From: Roseibium sediminicola | Lineage (GTDB): Bacteria > Pseudomonadota > Alphaproteobacteria > Rhizobiales > Stappiaceae | Length of the DNA stretch: 64,000 nucleotides | Reading direction: 5' to 3' | Assembly (NCBI RefSeq): GCF_023156505.1 | Contig: NZ_JALNMJ010000009.1 | Coordinates: 62,001-126,000, forward strand | Shown here: positions 1-9,813 of the stretch, in pieces | Layout: the number at the start of each line of letters is the position of its first letter | Position numbering within the stretch: the first letter of the stretch is position 1 | Program-made: the position numbers and the translations under genes | Notes under the pieces: generated by a model | What the model was told of the DNA's origin: nothing | Databases searched by the model: none | What the model saw: the letters and a program-made list of their open reading frames with translations, nothing else

Positions 1-810
<810 letters not shown>

Positions 811-821
811 ACCAACCAATC

Positions 822-844
822 AGCCAGCCGGCTTCCGGCTGGCT
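822..844 (+). terminator. GC-rich hairpin between dnaK and dnaJ
   Basis: A perfect 10-bp stem (AGCCAGCCGG with CCGGCTGGCT, loop CTT) begins 12 bases after the dnaK stop codon. Only a short GGTTC follows rather than a U tract. It could be a partial terminator lowering dnaJ expression relative to dnaK, or a stabiliser of the dnaK mRNA 3' end. Both are inference. Confidence 0.45.
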
Positions 845-972
845 GGTTCATTCCCGGCGCCGGTTGCTTGACTGCCTGATGACAAGGGCGCTTGTGCCCG
901 GCGCCTTCGCCGTACTTGGCGCCGGTAATTGCCAGGCTGCCAGCGGTGCAACAACAAGACCGAGAGATCTTG

Positions 973-2103
973 ATGTCGAAACGTGATTTCTACGAGGTGC
1001 TGGGTGTTTCGCGCGATGCGGACGAGAAAGTGCTGAAAAGCGCCTACCGCAAGATGGCCATGCAGTTTCACCCGGACCGCAATCCGGGCGACGAGGCCGC
1101 CGAAGCCAAGTTCAAGGAAGTCAACGAAGCCTATGACACGCTGAAGGACGGCCAGAAACGGGCCGCCTATGACCGGTTCGGTCACGCGGCGTTCGAAAAC
1201 GGCGGTTTTGGCGGTGGCGGCGGCGCAGGCGCGCATGACTTTTCCTCCACCATGTCCGATATTTTCGAGGAATTTTTCGGCATGGGCGGCGGTGGGCGCC
1301 GCTCCGGTGGCCGCGAACGCGGCGCCGATCTACGCTACAATCTCGACATCACGCTGGAAGACGCCTTTGCCGGAAAGACGGTGGAGATCGAGGTGCCGAC
1401 AAGCGTCACCTGCGACGACTGCACCGGGTCCGGCGCCAAGCCGGGCACCAGCCCGAGCACCTGCCGCACCTGCGGCGGCGCTGGCCGTGTGCGCGCGGCC
1501 CAGGGCTTCTTTACCCTGGAGCGCACCTGCCCGAGCTGTCAGGGCCGTGGCCAGGTGATCACGGACCCTTGCGAAAGCTGCGGCGGTTCCGGCCGCAAGA
1601 CCCAGGAACGCACCCTGTCGGTCAATATTCCGGCCGGCATCGAAGACGGTACCCGGATCCGGCTGGCCGGTGAAGGCGAAGCCGGCGTGCGCGGCGGTCC
1701 AGCGGGCGATCTTTACATCTTCCTGTCGATCAAGCCGCATGACCTGTTCCAGCGCGACGGCGCGGATCTTTATTGCCGCGTGCCGATTTCCATGTCGACG
1801 GCGACGCTCGGTGGCCAGTTCGACGTTCCAACCGTTGAAGGCTCGACCAGCCGGGTCAAGGTTCCGGAAGGTACCCAGACCGGCAAACAGTTCCGCCTGC
1901 GCGGCAAGGGCATGCCGATCATGCGCTCCAGCCAGCACGGCGACATGTATATCCAGGTGACGGTGGAAACGCCGACCAACCTGACCCGCCGCCAGCGGGA
2001 ACTCCTGGCCGAATTCGAAAAGGAATCCTCCGGCGAGAACCATCCCGCTTCGGCCGGGTTCTTCTCGAAGGTCAAGGATTTCATCGACAATCTCGGAGCT
2101 TGA
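973..2103 (+). CDS. dnaJ: Chaperone protein DnaJ (Hsp40)
   Basis: This is the co-chaperone that stimulates DnaK ATPase activity and delivers unfolded substrates. The 376-residue product has the full type I architecture. An N-terminal J domain with the HPD motif (HPDRNPG) is followed by a Gly/Phe-rich linker ([10 protein letters not shown]), then a zinc domain with four CxxCxGxG repeats ([32 protein letters not shown]), then the C-terminal substrate-binding domains. The ATG at 973 is chosen because it gives the canonical [12 protein letters not shown] start. A longer frame opens with GTG at 892 but adds 27 residues that do not resemble the family. It sits downstream of dnaK. Confidence 0.97.
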   Translation: MSKRDFYEVLGVSRDADEKVLKSAYRKMAMQFHPDRNPGDEAAEAKFKEVNEAYDTLKDGQKRAAYDRFGHAAFENGGFGGGGGAGAHDFSSTMSDIFEEFFGMGGGGRRSGGRERGADLRYNLDITLEDAFAGKTVEIEVPTSVTCDDCTGSGAKPGTSPSTCRTCGGAGRVRAAQGFFTLERTCPSCQGRGQVITDPCESCGGSGRKTQERTLSVNIPAGIEDGTRIRLAGEGEAGVRGGPAGDLYIFLSIKPHDLFQRDGADLYCRVPISMSTATLGGQFDVPTVEGSTSRVKVPEGTQTGKQFRLRGKGMPIMRSSQHGDMYIQVTVETPTNLTRRQRELLAEFEKESSGENHPASAGFFSKVKDFIDNLGA

Positions 2104-2210
2104 GGCGCATTGCATGTTTTGACAGGGCAAAAGCGCGCAATTTGTGCGCATGCCCATAGCATCTTATTGCAATCACTCTTATATTCGCTTCGTGGGGTGA
2201 GTGAGGAAAG

Positions 2211-2873
2211 ATGCTGAAGCGCAATTCAAGCCGTCGGGATGCTCTCTGGGAGAAATTCGAAAAAGCCAATGCCGTCAGGGCGAAGGTTCTGGATGAAGTG
2301 AAATTCATCCGCAACTGGGCGCAGAACCCGCTCAGGACCGGGGCGGTCACACCGTCCGGACCGGAGCTGGCGGCGAAGATGGCCTCTTACCTGGCGCCGC
2401 GTCCGAATGCTTCTGTGGTGGAGCTGGGCCCGGGAACCGGGGTGGTGACCAAGGCACTGTTTGACCGCGGCTACGCCCATTCGCAGCTGACCCTCATCGA
2501 GTATTGTCCGGATTTCTGCGAACTTCTGACGCGTCGCTACCCGGCATTGAATGTGGTGCGGGGCGACGCTTACGCATTGCGCGGCACGCTGGCTGCCGCG
2601 AACCGGCTTCCCGAAGGCAAAGCGGACGGACTTCATTCGCTGGACGGTATCGTGTCGTCGCTGCCGCTTCTGACCCGGCCCGAGCCTGCCCGCAAGGCAC
2701 TCCTGGCCGAAGCCCTCGAGCTGTTGAAGCCGGGCGCCCCATTCATCCAGTTTTCCTATGGTCTCGTTGCCCCGGTCAAACCGGACGGCAGAGGGGTTTC
2801 GGTCTACAGCTCCGAATGGGTCTGGAAGAACCTGCCGCCGGCCAGGGTCTGGGTCTACCGCAAGGGCCATTAG
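2211..2873 (+). CDS. pmtA: Phospholipid N-methyltransferase, PmtA type
   Basis: A 220-residue class I SAM-dependent methyltransferase. Proteins of this rhizobial/Rhodobacter type methylate phosphatidylethanolamine stepwise to phosphatidylcholine at the inner membrane. The SAM-binding motif I is VVELGPGTGVVTKAL at about residues 69-83. The N-terminal region (FIRNWAQNPLRTGAVTPSGPELAAKMA) matches the family pattern. A GAGGAAAG ribosome binding site lies directly before the ATG. The gene follows dnaJ by 107 bp, a neighbourhood common in Rhizobiales. Rhizobial PmtA proteins are about 200 residues, so length agrees. Assignment to the family is firm; the exact lipid product is inferred. Confidence 0.85.
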   Translation: MLKRNSSRRDALWEKFEKANAVRAKVLDEVKFIRNWAQNPLRTGAVTPSGPELAAKMASYLAPRPNASVVELGPGTGVVTKALFDRGYAHSQLTLIEYCPDFCELLTRRYPALNVVRGDAYALRGTLAAANRLPEGKADGLHSLDGIVSSLPLLTRPEPARKALLAEALELLKPGAPFIQFSYGLVAPVKPDGRGVSVYSSEWVWKNLPPARVWVYRKGH

Positions 2874-2999
2874 GCGCGCCATCAAGACGGTTTAGGAACG
2901 CCCTCCAATTTTCATCGAAACGCTCTACATTGACCGGAGTCGCTGTGCCGCGGTCGGAGCGGTGCGTGATACCGAACCAACGGTCAAGGGAACCTGTTG

Positions 3000-3575
3000 A
3001 TGCGCAACCCGAAAATCCTCGTCTGTTCCGGTTCCAGCCGGGGCGGGTCCTACAATGGCAAGCTGGCGTCGCTCGCCGCGAAGAAGCTGGCGATCCTGGA
3101 TGCGGAGGTGACGCATCTGTCCTTGAAGGACTACGCGCTGCCGATCTATGACGGCGACCTGGAAACGAACAGCGGTGTGCCGGACAACGCCAGGAAGCTG
3201 CATCGGCACTTTCAGGGCCAGGACGGCATCTTCCTGGCCTGCCCGGAATACAATGCCGGCATCACGCCGCTCCTGAAAAACACCCTCGACTGGATCAGCC
3301 GGGTGAAGGAGCCGGGCGAGGCCTACAAGAACAAGGTGTTTGCGATCGGCGCGGCTTCTCCGGGTGCTTTCGGCGGCATGCGCGGACTGATCGGCATGCG
3401 CACGATTCTGGAAGTTGGTCTCGGTGCGATGGTGCTGCCGCAGATGGTGTCGGTCGCCAAGGCCGCCAGCGCCTTTGACGAGCGCGGCGCGCTGACCGAT
3501 GAGCGGGCCGATGGTCAGCTCGACCGGCTGGTGGACGCCCTGTTGCGCGCCACCCGGATCGAAATGTCCCACTGA
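3000..3575 (+). CDS. NADPH-dependent FMN reductase family protein
   Basis: A 191-residue flavodoxin-fold protein. The N-terminal loop GSSRGGSYNGKLA is the FMN phosphate-binding motif (GSxRxxSxN) of the NADPH-dependent FMN reductase/quinone reductase family. PEYNAGITPLLKNTLDWISR is the second family signature (PEYN...LKNxxDW), contacting the isoalloxazine ring. Members reduce FMN, quinones, azo dyes or chromate, so the natural substrate cannot be told from sequence. The ATG at 3000 is preferred over an in-frame TTG three bases upstream. It appears to be a single gene between pmtA and hslV. Confidence 0.85.
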   Translation: MRNPKILVCSGSSRGGSYNGKLASLAAKKLAILDAEVTHLSLKDYALPIYDGDLETNSGVPDNARKLHRHFQGQDGIFLACPEYNAGITPLLKNTLDWISRVKEPGEAYKNKVFAIGAASPGAFGGMRGLIGMRTILEVGLGAMVLPQMVSVAKAASAFDERGALTDERADGQLDRLVDALLRATRIEMSH

Positions 3576-3696
3576 GAAGTGCCGGGACCTGGCCTCAAAG
3601 CCCGGTTCTCACGGCCTGCGGTCCGATGACCGCTTGGAAATGCCGCGATTGCCGCCTACATAGGGCGGCAGCAAGGAAAGACCTTAAGAGGATTGC

Positions 3697-4257
3697 ATGA
3701 GCGATACGCGCGAACCGGCCCAGTGGCACGGGACGACGATCATGATGGTGCGCAAGGGCGGCAAGGTGGTGATCGCCGGCGACGGCCAGGTGTCCCTCGG
3801 CCAGACCGTGATCAAACACTCCGCCCGCAAGGTGCGGCTGCTGGCCAAGGGCGAGGTCATTGCCGGTTTTGCCGGCGCAACCGCCGACGCCTTCACCCTG
3901 TTTGAACGCCTGGAAGCCAAGCTGGAACAATATCCGGGCCAGCTGATGCGCGCCTGTGTGGAACTGGCCAAGGACTGGCGCACGGACCGGTACCTGCGCC
4001 GTCTGGAAGCAATGATGCTGGTCGCCGACAAGAATGTCTCCCTGGTGCTGACCGGCACCGGTGACGTTCTGGAACCGGAAGGCGGCGTCATGGGCATCGG
4101 CTCGGGCGGCAACTATGCGCTGGCCGCGGGCCGAGCGCTCGCCGACACGGATTTCGACGCCGAGACCATTGCCCGCAAGGCCATGGCGGTGGCCGCGGAA
4201 ATCTGCGTCTACACCAATTCCAGCGTGACCGTGGAATCGCTGGACACGGCCGAGTGA
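3697..4257 (+). CDS. hslV: ATP-dependent protease, peptidase subunit HslV
   Basis: The proteolytic subunit of the HslVU (ClpQY) complex, which degrades misfolded and regulatory proteins in the cytoplasm. The 186-residue protein shows the N-terminal nucleophile hydrolase core [25 protein letters not shown]. The expected catalytic threonine after autoprocessing is Thr13, implying a 12-residue propeptide as in other alphaproteobacteria. The ATP-dependent partner hslU lies 528 bp downstream, separated by an acetyltransferase gene that begins 6 bp after the hslV stop. The three genes are very likely one operon. Confidence 0.97.
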   Translation: MSDTREPAQWHGTTIMMVRKGGKVVIAGDGQVSLGQTVIKHSARKVRLLAKGEVIAGFAGATADAFTLFERLEAKLEQYPGQLMRACVELAKDWRTDRYLRRLEAMMLVADKNVSLVLTGTGDVLEPEGGVMGIGSGGNYALAAGRALADTDFDAETIARKAMAVAAEICVYTNSSVTVESLDTAE

Positions 4258-4263
4258 CCGGCC

Positions 4264-4782
4264 ATGGTTTCCTTTCGCCCCGTCACCTCTGACGATCTGC
4301 CGCTTCTGGCGGACTGGATGGCGCGCCCGCATTGGCGCGCCTGGTGGGGTGAGCCGGAGACCGAGCTGGGCTACATCCGCGACATGCTCGAAGGGCGCGA
4401 CACGACCAAGCCCTTCATCTTTCAAGTCGATGGCAGCGACTCTGGCTATATTCAGGTCTGGTATGTGAAGGACCAGCAAGGCCCCGAGGTCGTCACGGAC
4501 TATCCCTGGGTGGTCCTGCTGCCGAAGGACGCGGTCGGCGTCGATCTGTCGATTGCCGATGGCAAAGAGCTGTCGCGGGGACTTGGAACAAAGGTATTGC
4601 AGGCATTTGTCCGCAAATTGCAGCAGGATGGCCACCATCGGATCCTCATCGATCCCGATCCGGCCAACCTGCGCGCCGTGAAGGCCTATAGGAAGGCCGG
4701 GTTCAGGGAGATCAAGGACCTCCTGGGCCGCACCGGCGACAGCCTGCTGATGGAACACACAGTGACGGAAGGTACGTCTTAA
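4264..4782 (+). CDS. GNAT family N-acetyltransferase between hslV and hslU
   Basis: A 172-residue GNAT-fold acetyltransferase. It resembles the AacA4/RimJ-like group: it starts FRPVTSDDLPLLADWMARPHWRAWWGEP, contains the strand FIFQVDGSDSGYIQVWY, an acetyl-CoA loop region ELSRGLGTKVLQAF, and ends with the DPDPANLRAVKAYRKAGF motif. Relatives include aminoglycoside 6'-N-acetyltransferases, but many chromosomal copies have no proven drug activity, so resistance should not be assumed. It starts 6 bp after hslV and ends 3 bp before hslU, so it must be co-transcribed. A link with protein quality control, for example acetylation of a protein or small amine under stress, is only inference. Confidence 0.85.
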   Translation: MVSFRPVTSDDLPLLADWMARPHWRAWWGEPETELGYIRDMLEGRDTTKPFIFQVDGSDSGYIQVWYVKDQQGPEVVTDYPWVVLLPKDAVGVDLSIADGKELSRGLGTKVLQAFVRKLQQDGHHRILIDPDPANLRAVKAYRKAGFREIKDLLGRTGDSLLMEHTVTEGTS

Positions 4783-4785
4783 AAC

Positions 4786-6090
4786 ATGTCCGATTTTTCT
4801 CCGCGCGAAATCGTTTCAGAACTCGACCGCTACATTGTCGGTCAGAAGGATGCCAAGCGGGCGGTCGCGATCGCGCTCCGCAACCGCTGGCGCCGTCAGC
4901 AACTTCAGGGCCAGATGCGCGAGGAGGTTCTGCCCAAGAACATCCTGATGATCGGCCCGACCGGTGTCGGCAAGACCGAAATTTCCCGCCGCCTGGCCAA
5001 ACTGGCCAACGCGCCGTTCACCAAGGTGGAAGCGACAAAGTTCACCGAGGTCGGTTATGTCGGCCGCGACGTTGAACAGATTGTCCGCGATCTTGTGGAA
5101 GCCGGCATCACGCTGGTGCGCGACCAGAAGCGCGAGGCGGTCAAGGCCAAGGCGCATGTGCTCGCCGAGGAACGCGTACTCGACGCGCTGGTCGGCAAGA
5201 ATGCCAGCCCGGCAACCCGCGACAGTTTCCGCGCCAAGCTGCGCAACGGCGAGATGAACGACAAGGAAATCGAGGTCGAGGTCCGTGCCCAGGCCCAGAT
5301 GCCGAGCTTCGACCTGCCGGGCATGCCTGGCGCCAGCGTCGGTGTGATGAATGTCTCCGACCTGCTCGGCAAGGCCTTCGGCGGCCAGACCAAGACCAAG
5401 CGGACCACGGTCAGCGAGAGTTATGAACTGCTCATCAACGAGGAATCGGACAAGCTGCTCGACGACGACAAGGTCGTCGAGGAGGCGATTTCCCTGGTCG
5501 AGAATTCCGGCATCGTCTTCCTGGACGAGATCGACAAGATCTGTGCCCGCGAAGGCCGGGCCGGCGCCGATGTCTCCCGCGAGGGTGTCCAGCGCGACCT
5601 GCTGCCGCTGATCGAGGGCACGGTCGTCTCCACCAAGCACGGACCGGTCAAGACCGACCACATCCTGTTCATCGCCTCCGGCGCGTTCCATGTCGCCAAG
5701 CCGTCCGACCTCCTGCCGGAACTGCAGGGCCGCCTGCCGATCCGCGTTGAGCTCCGGGCGCTCAACAAGGAGGATTTCCAGGCGATCCTGACCGAGCCGG
5801 AAGCCAGCCTCATCAAGCAGTATGTGGCCCTGATGGAAACGGAACAGGTGACGCTGAAATTTACCGAGGACGCGATTGAAGAAATTGCGTCGGTCGCGGT
5901 CGATCTCAACGCGTCGGTGGAGAATATCGGCGCCCGGCGCCTGCAGACCGTGATGGAGCGCATCCTCGATGAGATTTCCTTCACCGCGCCGGACCGGGCC
6001 GGGGAGGAGGTCGAGATCAGCGCCGACTTCGTCCGCGAGAACATCGGCGATCTCGCCAAGAACGTCGACCTGTCGAAGTTCATTCTCTAA
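4786..6090 (+). CDS. hslU: ATP-dependent protease, ATPase subunit HslU
   Basis: The AAA+ unfoldase of the HslVU protease (434 residues), forming a hexamer that unfolds substrates and feeds them into HslV. Walker A is GPTGVGKTE starting at residue 57. Walker B is [10 protein letters not shown] with Asp247 and Glu248. The inserted I domain lies between them, and sensor/arginine regions are visible at [21 protein letters not shown]. The C-terminus ends in DLSKFIL, matching the family's conserved tail that docks into HslV and opens its active sites. Length is typical of alphaproteobacterial HslU. Confidence 0.98.
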   Translation: MSDFSPREIVSELDRYIVGQKDAKRAVAIALRNRWRRQQLQGQMREEVLPKNILMIGPTGVGKTEISRRLAKLANAPFTKVEATKFTEVGYVGRDVEQIVRDLVEAGITLVRDQKREAVKAKAHVLAEERVLDALVGKNASPATRDSFRAKLRNGEMNDKEIEVEVRAQAQMPSFDLPGMPGASVGVMNVSDLLGKAFGGQTKTKRTTVSESYELLINEESDKLLDDDKVVEEAISLVENSGIVFLDEIDKICAREGRAGADVSREGVQRDLLPLIEGTVVSTKHGPVKTDHILFIASGAFHVAKPSDLLPELQGRLPIRVELRALNKEDFQAILTEPEASLIKQYVALMETEQVTLKFTEDAIEEIASVAVDLNASVENIGARRLQTVMERILDEISFTAPDRAGEEVEISADFVRENIGDLAKNVDLSKFIL

Positions 6091-6106
6091 GCAACAAAGT
6101 CCGCCT

Positions 6107-6874
6107 TCAAGCCGACTTGGAGGCGGGTCGGGCGAAATCCAGTTTGACGCAATCGCGGCCGCTGTGTTTCGCCGCATAGAGCTGTTCGTCCGCCTTCCGG
6201 TACAAATCCCGGAACGTCGGGCAGTCGTCGAAGATCACACCGCCGATGCTGATGGTGAGCCGGCGGGGCGAACCGCCGGGTGCGAAGGCAACCTCGCGCA
6301 CGGACTGGCGCATGCGTTCGGCAATGGCGGCGGCGCCCTCGGCGGTCTTCGCGGGCAGAAAAACGCCAAACTCCTCGCCGCCCAGCCGTCCGGCGAGATC
6401 GGGCGGCTGCAGGCCGGCGCAAATGGCATCCGCGATTTGCTTTAACGCCTCATCGCCGATGTCATGGCCGAAATGGTCGTTGATTGTCTTGAAATGATCG
6501 ACGTCGATCACGAGCAGCGCATCAGTGGACCGGTTGGCGCTTGACGCCATCCGCTGGATGTAGCCCTCGACAACTTCCGTAAAGGCGCGCCGGTTGAGCA
6601 GCGACGTCAGGCTGTCCGTCGCAGCCAGGTGGGCAAGCTCATGATGGGCAATCGACAATTGCCGCATCTTGTTCAAAAGCAGATAGAAAAAGAACGGGGC
6701 CAGCAACAGCGGAATGATGATGTTGTTGTGCGGGTCGCGGCCCCAGCGCCAGGTCCAGGTTTCGAAGGAAAAACTGTCGACGACAAAGGCGACCGCGATA
6801 CAGACCGCGGTACCCAGCACCGTCAGGACGTAGACCCGCGCCCGCCCTCTTGCCGACCAGTCGAGATTGCGCAT
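6107..6874 (-). CDS. Membrane-anchored diguanylate cyclase (GGDEF domain)
   Basis: A 255-residue protein that should synthesise the second messenger cyclic di-GMP from two GTP. Two transmembrane helices occupy roughly residues 13-35 and 48-68, with only a short periplasmic loop. A GGDEF domain follows (AATDSLTSLLNRRAF ... IDVDHFKTINDHFGH ... RLGGEEFGVFLPA). The active-site signature is GGEEF, a fully active variant in characterised enzymes. The inhibitory I-site position (normally RxxD, five residues before GGEEF) reads QPPD, so product inhibition is probably weak. The ATG at 6874 is preferred over a TTG two codons upstream. It is convergent with hslU, with only 16 bp between stop codons. Confidence 0.9.
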   Translation of the reverse strand: MRNLDWSARGRARVYVLTVLGTAVCIAVAFVVDSFSFETWTWRWGRDPHNNIIIPLLLAPFFFYLLLNKMRQLSIAHHELAHLAATDSLTSLLNRRAFTEVVEGYIQRMASSANRSTDALLVIDVDHFKTINDHFGHDIGDEALKQIADAICAGLQPPDLAGRLGGEEFGVFLPAKTAEGAAAIAERMRQSVREVAFAPGGSPRRLTISIGGVIFDDCPTFRDLYRKADEQLYAAKHSGRDCVKLDFARPASKSA

Positions 6875-7009
6875 GCTCAAGTGTCCGCCGCGCCGCTTAA
6901 TGCCGTCTTAAATCTACCACAGAACCGTGCGGATCGGGGCATGGCCGCAATGTCATGAGCGACAAATTCGCGGCTTGCGGAGCACGCGCACCGGTGGCAG
7001 CATGCGGCC

Positions 7010-7504
7010 ATGGTAGCCATACGAAAAAGCAACGAGGAAGGCCACCGCCGGAAATTTCTGGTCGTGGTCGACGAAACGCCCGAATGCGACCGGGCGATCG
7101 TCTATGCCGCCAAACGCGCGGCGCGCACCGGCGGCGTGGTCACACTGGTCTTCATCATCGCCCCCGGCGACTTTCAGCACTGGTTGGGGGTTGAGGACAT
7201 CATGCGGGCCGAGGCCATGGAAGAGGCCGAATCCGCGCTGGCCAAGGCGACCGAGCGCGTCCGCTCCGTGGCGCGCACAGAGCCGGAAACCGTGGTCCGC
7301 GAAGGCGCGAAGGCCGAGGAAATCATGGACCTGATCGAGGCCGACGCCGACATTGCCATTCTGATTCTGGCGGCGAGCACCGGGTCTGAAGGCCCCGGGC
7401 CGTTGGTCTCCTCCTTCGCCGGCAAATCCGCGGGAACGTTTCCGATCCCGGTCACCATCGTGCCGGGCAATCTGGACGATGACAGCATCGCGGCCCTGGC
7501 CTGA
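7010..7504 (+). CDS. Universal stress protein (UspA family)
   Basis: A 164-residue single-domain UspA protein, an alpha/beta fold that typically binds ATP or dimerises and accumulates under stress. The first strand and loop KFLVVVDETPECDRAIVYAAKRAARTGGVVTLVFI are characteristic. The C-terminal segment has the expected shape of an ATP-binding loop (ILAASTGSEGPGPLVSSFAGKSAGTFPIPVTIVPG), although the classical GxxGxxxxxxxGS spacing is only loosely kept. Its position just before nfuA is common in Rhizobiales. No specific ligand or role can be assigned. Confidence 0.88.
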   Translation: MVAIRKSNEEGHRRKFLVVVDETPECDRAIVYAAKRAARTGGVVTLVFIIAPGDFQHWLGVEDIMRAEAMEEAESALAKATERVRSVARTEPETVVREGAKAEEIMDLIEADADIAILILAASTGSEGPGPLVSSFAGKSAGTFPIPVTIVPGNLDDDSIAALA

Positions 7505-7678
7505 TCTTGAGAGCGTGCGGGGCAGCGCTTGACCGGCAGCGATCCGTACCTATCTAGTTTTTAACGGTTCCAAACTGTTGTGGGATGGGGTAGAAGAACC
7601 CATCGGTGTTTTGCGATTTGTGGAGAGGCGCGAAACACGGGCGGCACTTGGGCGCGAAAAAGCGCAAGGACAAAAGAA

Positions 7679-8236
7679 ATGTTTATTCAGACGGAAGCCA
7701 CGCCGAACCCGGCGACGCTGAAATTCCTGCCGGGCCGCGTGGTCCTGCCGGAAGGCACCTATGATTTCCGTTCCAGGGCGGATGCCGGCGTCTCGCCGCT
7801 CGCTGAAAAACTGTTCGACGTTCCCGGCGTCGTCGCCGTGTTCTTCGGCCATGACTTCGTCACGGTGACCAAGGACGACACCGACTGGCAGCACATGAAG
7901 CCGGCCATTCTCGGTGTCATCATGGAGCAGTTCATGTCGGGCCAGCCAGTCATGTCGGCCGGCCAGTCCGAAGACATCGAAGAAGGCGAATTCTTCGAAA
8001 CGGGCGACCAGGAAACCGTCAACACCATCAAGGAACTGCTGGAGACCCGGGTCCGTCCGGCCGTCGCCCAGGATGGCGGCGACATCACCTTCAAGGGTTT
8101 CAAGGAAGGCGTGGTTTATCTCTCCATGCGCGGCGCCTGCGCCGGCTGCCCGTCTTCCACGGCCACGCTCCAGCACGGCATCCAGAACCTGCTGCGCCAC
8201 TTCGTTCCGGAAGTGGAAGAAGTCCGCCCGATCTGA
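7679..8236 (+). CDS. nfuA: Iron-sulfur cluster scaffold/carrier, NfuA/NifU type
   Basis: A 185-residue protein with an N-terminal Nfu domain (MFIQTEATPNPATLKFLPG) and a C-terminal NifU-like domain. The domain carries the cluster-binding pair CAGC at Cys154 and Cys157 (GACAGCPSSTATLQHGIQNLL). It carries [4Fe-4S] clusters to apo-enzymes. One likely client nearby is MiaB at 11.3 kb, a radical-SAM Fe-S enzyme, although this is inference. The ATG at 7679 matches the family start; an upstream in-frame extension from 7580 reads as non-conserved sequence. A terminator follows 25 bp after the stop. Confidence 0.93.
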   Translation: MFIQTEATPNPATLKFLPGRVVLPEGTYDFRSRADAGVSPLAEKLFDVPGVVAVFFGHDFVTVTKDDTDWQHMKPAILGVIMEQFMSGQPVMSAGQSEDIEEGEFFETGDQETVNTIKELLETRVRPAVAQDGGDITFKGFKEGVVYLSMRGACAGCPSSTATLQHGIQNLLRHFVPEVEEVRPI

Positions 8237-8260
8237 CGCTGCAACTCCCAGAAGGAATTC

Positions 8261-8292
8261 AAGGCCCGGTCTCGTTGCCGGGCCTTCACTTT
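8261..8292 (+). terminator. Rho-independent terminator after nfuA
   Basis: A perfect 9-bp stem (AAGGCCCGG with CCGGGCCTT, loop of 8 bases) is followed by CACTTTTA. Its location just after the nfuA stop supports a terminator. Confidence 0.75.
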
Positions 8293-8308
8293 TATGGCCT
8301 CTCGGGCC

Positions 8309-8438
8309 GTCATCCCGGACGGAGCACAGCGAAGATCCGGGATCGGTGAGCCTGGGACTGTCCAAGGAAAAGCGCTCAAAACGTCAACGGCTTCCGGGCT
8401 CCCCGATCCCGGCTCGCGCTTCGCTTGGCCGGGATGAC
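8309..8438. repeat. REP-like composite palindromic repeat (GTCATCCCGG family)
   Basis: An imperfect palindrome of about 130 bp bounded by the perfect 10-bp inverted arms GTCATCCCGG (8309-8318) and CCGGGATGAC (8429-8438). Inner arms include GATCCGGGATCGG and CCCCGATCCCGG. The CGCTTCGCTTGGCCGGGATGAC-like end recurs at 62.4 kb. No coding frame spans it convincingly. The remaining 155 bp up to tsaB show nothing else I can support beyond a possible weak promoter. Confidence 0.7.
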
Positions 8439-8593
8439 GACGGTCGATTTGCTATAGTGGACGCATTGATCCGGGCCTTTAATATTTCCGACCCCCATTC
8501 CCTGTGGAACGCAAGCCCCCCTTTGGACTTAGGTCCAAAGCCCCGCTCGACTCGTGGCCCACGCCGGGTTAGTGGCAAGGAGACGAAAACCCC

Positions 8594-9286
8594 GTGAGCC
8601 GAACCCGAATGCGCGTCCTAGCCATCGACACCTCCCTTGCCAATTGTGCTGCTGCCGTCCTGGACGACAGTGTGGCGACCGCCTGTTTCGAGGCCTGCGG
8701 CGAGGAGATCGGCCGGGGGCATGCCGAGCGGCTGATGGACATGATCGGCGAAGTCATGGCCGAAAGCTCGACCGCTTTTTCTGAACTCGACCGGGTCGCG
8801 GTCACCGTCGGGCCGGGCAGTTTCACCGGCCTGAGGGTCGGCCTCTCGGTCGCGCGCGGCTTCGGCCTCGTGCTGGGCAAACCCGTTGTCGGCGTGACCA
8901 CACTCGCGGCGATTGCGCGGTCCGCCGCGCCCAGGGACGGCGGTGCGCCGCTACTTGTCGCACTGCCGGGCAAGGGCGACGAAGTCTATTGCCAGCAATT
9001 TGATGCCGCCGGAACTCCGGACGGCGAGGCGGGCGTGCGCACGCTCGCCGAGCTTGCGGCGAGCCTGCCGGACACAATAAGATTGGCGGGAGCGGCATCG
9101 GAAAAAGTGGCAAGGGAATGTGGTCTTGCCGAGGACCGGATCTTGTCCCGCAGCGGCTTTCCCTTTATCCGGGATGTCGCGGAGCTCGGGATCACCGCCG
9201 ATCCGGCCAGGTCTTCCCCGTCGCCGCTCTATCTGCGGCCGCCCGATGCGACGCCGCAGACCAAGGGAAGGATTGAACGGCAATGA
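8594..9286 (+). CDS. tsaB: tRNA threonylcarbamoyladenosine biosynthesis protein TsaB
   Basis: TsaB (YeaZ) is the scaffold partner of TsaD in making the universal t6A37 modification of ANN-decoding tRNAs. The 230-residue product has the ASKHA-fold start RVLAIDTSLANCAAAVLDD and the family signature VTVGPGSFTGLRVGLSVARGFGLVLGKPVVGVTTL. The GTG at 8594 is chosen because AAGGAG (8577-8582) sits 11 bases upstream. The ATG five codons later has no suitable site. The stop overlaps the start of rimI by 4 bases (ATGA), so the two are translationally coupled. Confidence 0.95.
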   Translation: MSRTRMRVLAIDTSLANCAAAVLDDSVATACFEACGEEIGRGHAERLMDMIGEVMAESSTAFSELDRVAVTVGPGSFTGLRVGLSVARGFGLVLGKPVVGVTTLAAIARSAAPRDGGAPLLVALPGKGDEVYCQQFDAAGTPDGEAGVRTLAELAASLPDTIRLAGAASEKVARECGLAEDRILSRSGFPFIRDVAELGITADPARSSPSPLYLRPPDATPQTKGRIERQ

Positions 9287-9771
9287 GTTTTTGGTGGTTC
9301 TGGACCCAGCCGCCGGTGATAGAAGAGGCGCTGGACGAGGATCTGCCGAAGATTGCCGAAATCCACGATCTGTCCTTCAAGCACAACTGGAACATCGAGG
9401 AATTCGCGCGCATGAAGGCGCAGGACGGCACCACCATTTTGGTGGCGCGCCGGTCCAGCCCCTATGGCACGCGCGCCCCGCTCGGCTTCCTGGTTGTCCG
9501 GACCGTGGCGGACGAAGCCGAGGTGATCACCATCGCCGTCCACCCGCGCCAGCGCGGCCGGGGGATCGGCAAGAAACTGATGGAAGCCGCCCTGTTCCGC
9601 CTCTACGGCGAGCGCTGTCAGTCCCTGTTCCTGGAAGTCGACGCGGCCAATGAATCGGCCTTGCTGCTCTATCGCGGCCTGGGCTTTCGGGAAGTCGGCA
9701 AGCGCAAGGGCTATTACGGCGACAGTGGAGGAGACGGCACGGCGCTTGTCATGCGCATCGATCTTCGTTAA
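9283..9771 (+). CDS. rimI: Ribosomal protein alanine N-acetyltransferase RimI-like
   Basis: A 162-residue GNAT acetyltransferase. The acetyl-CoA binding motif A is VITIAVHPRQRGRGIGKKLMEAALFRL (RGRGIG), followed by LEVDAANESALLLYRGLGFREVGKRKGYY, the standard RimI ending. RimI acetylates the N-terminal alanine of ribosomal protein S18, and bacterial homologues may have wider targets. Its 4-base overlap with tsaB is the common tsaB-rimI arrangement and supports the name. Confidence 0.9.
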   Translation: MSFWWFWTQPPVIEEALDEDLPKIAEIHDLSFKHNWNIEEFARMKAQDGTTILVARRSSPYGTRAPLGFLVVRTVADEAEVITIAVHPRQRGRGIGKKLMEAALFRLYGERCQSLFLEVDAANESALLLYRGLGFREVGKRKGYYGDSGGDGTALVMRIDLR

Positions 9772-9813
9772 GCGCATAGCGACAACGGAAACCTGAGACC
9801 GGACGGCATTGCG

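Noticed and set aside
3595..4758. 387-codon minus-strand frame opposite hslV and the GNAT gene
   Set aside because: Antisense artefact of two confidently assigned genes; composition typical of shadow frames.
4264..4782. Aminoglycoside resistance gene
   Set aside because: Only general GNAT likeness to AAC(6') enzymes; chromosomal, operon-embedded context argues for a housekeeping role.
8309..8438. CRISPR-like repeat array
   Set aside because: Repeats are inverted, imperfect and without regular spacers; no array of direct repeats with uniform spacing exists anywhere in the window.
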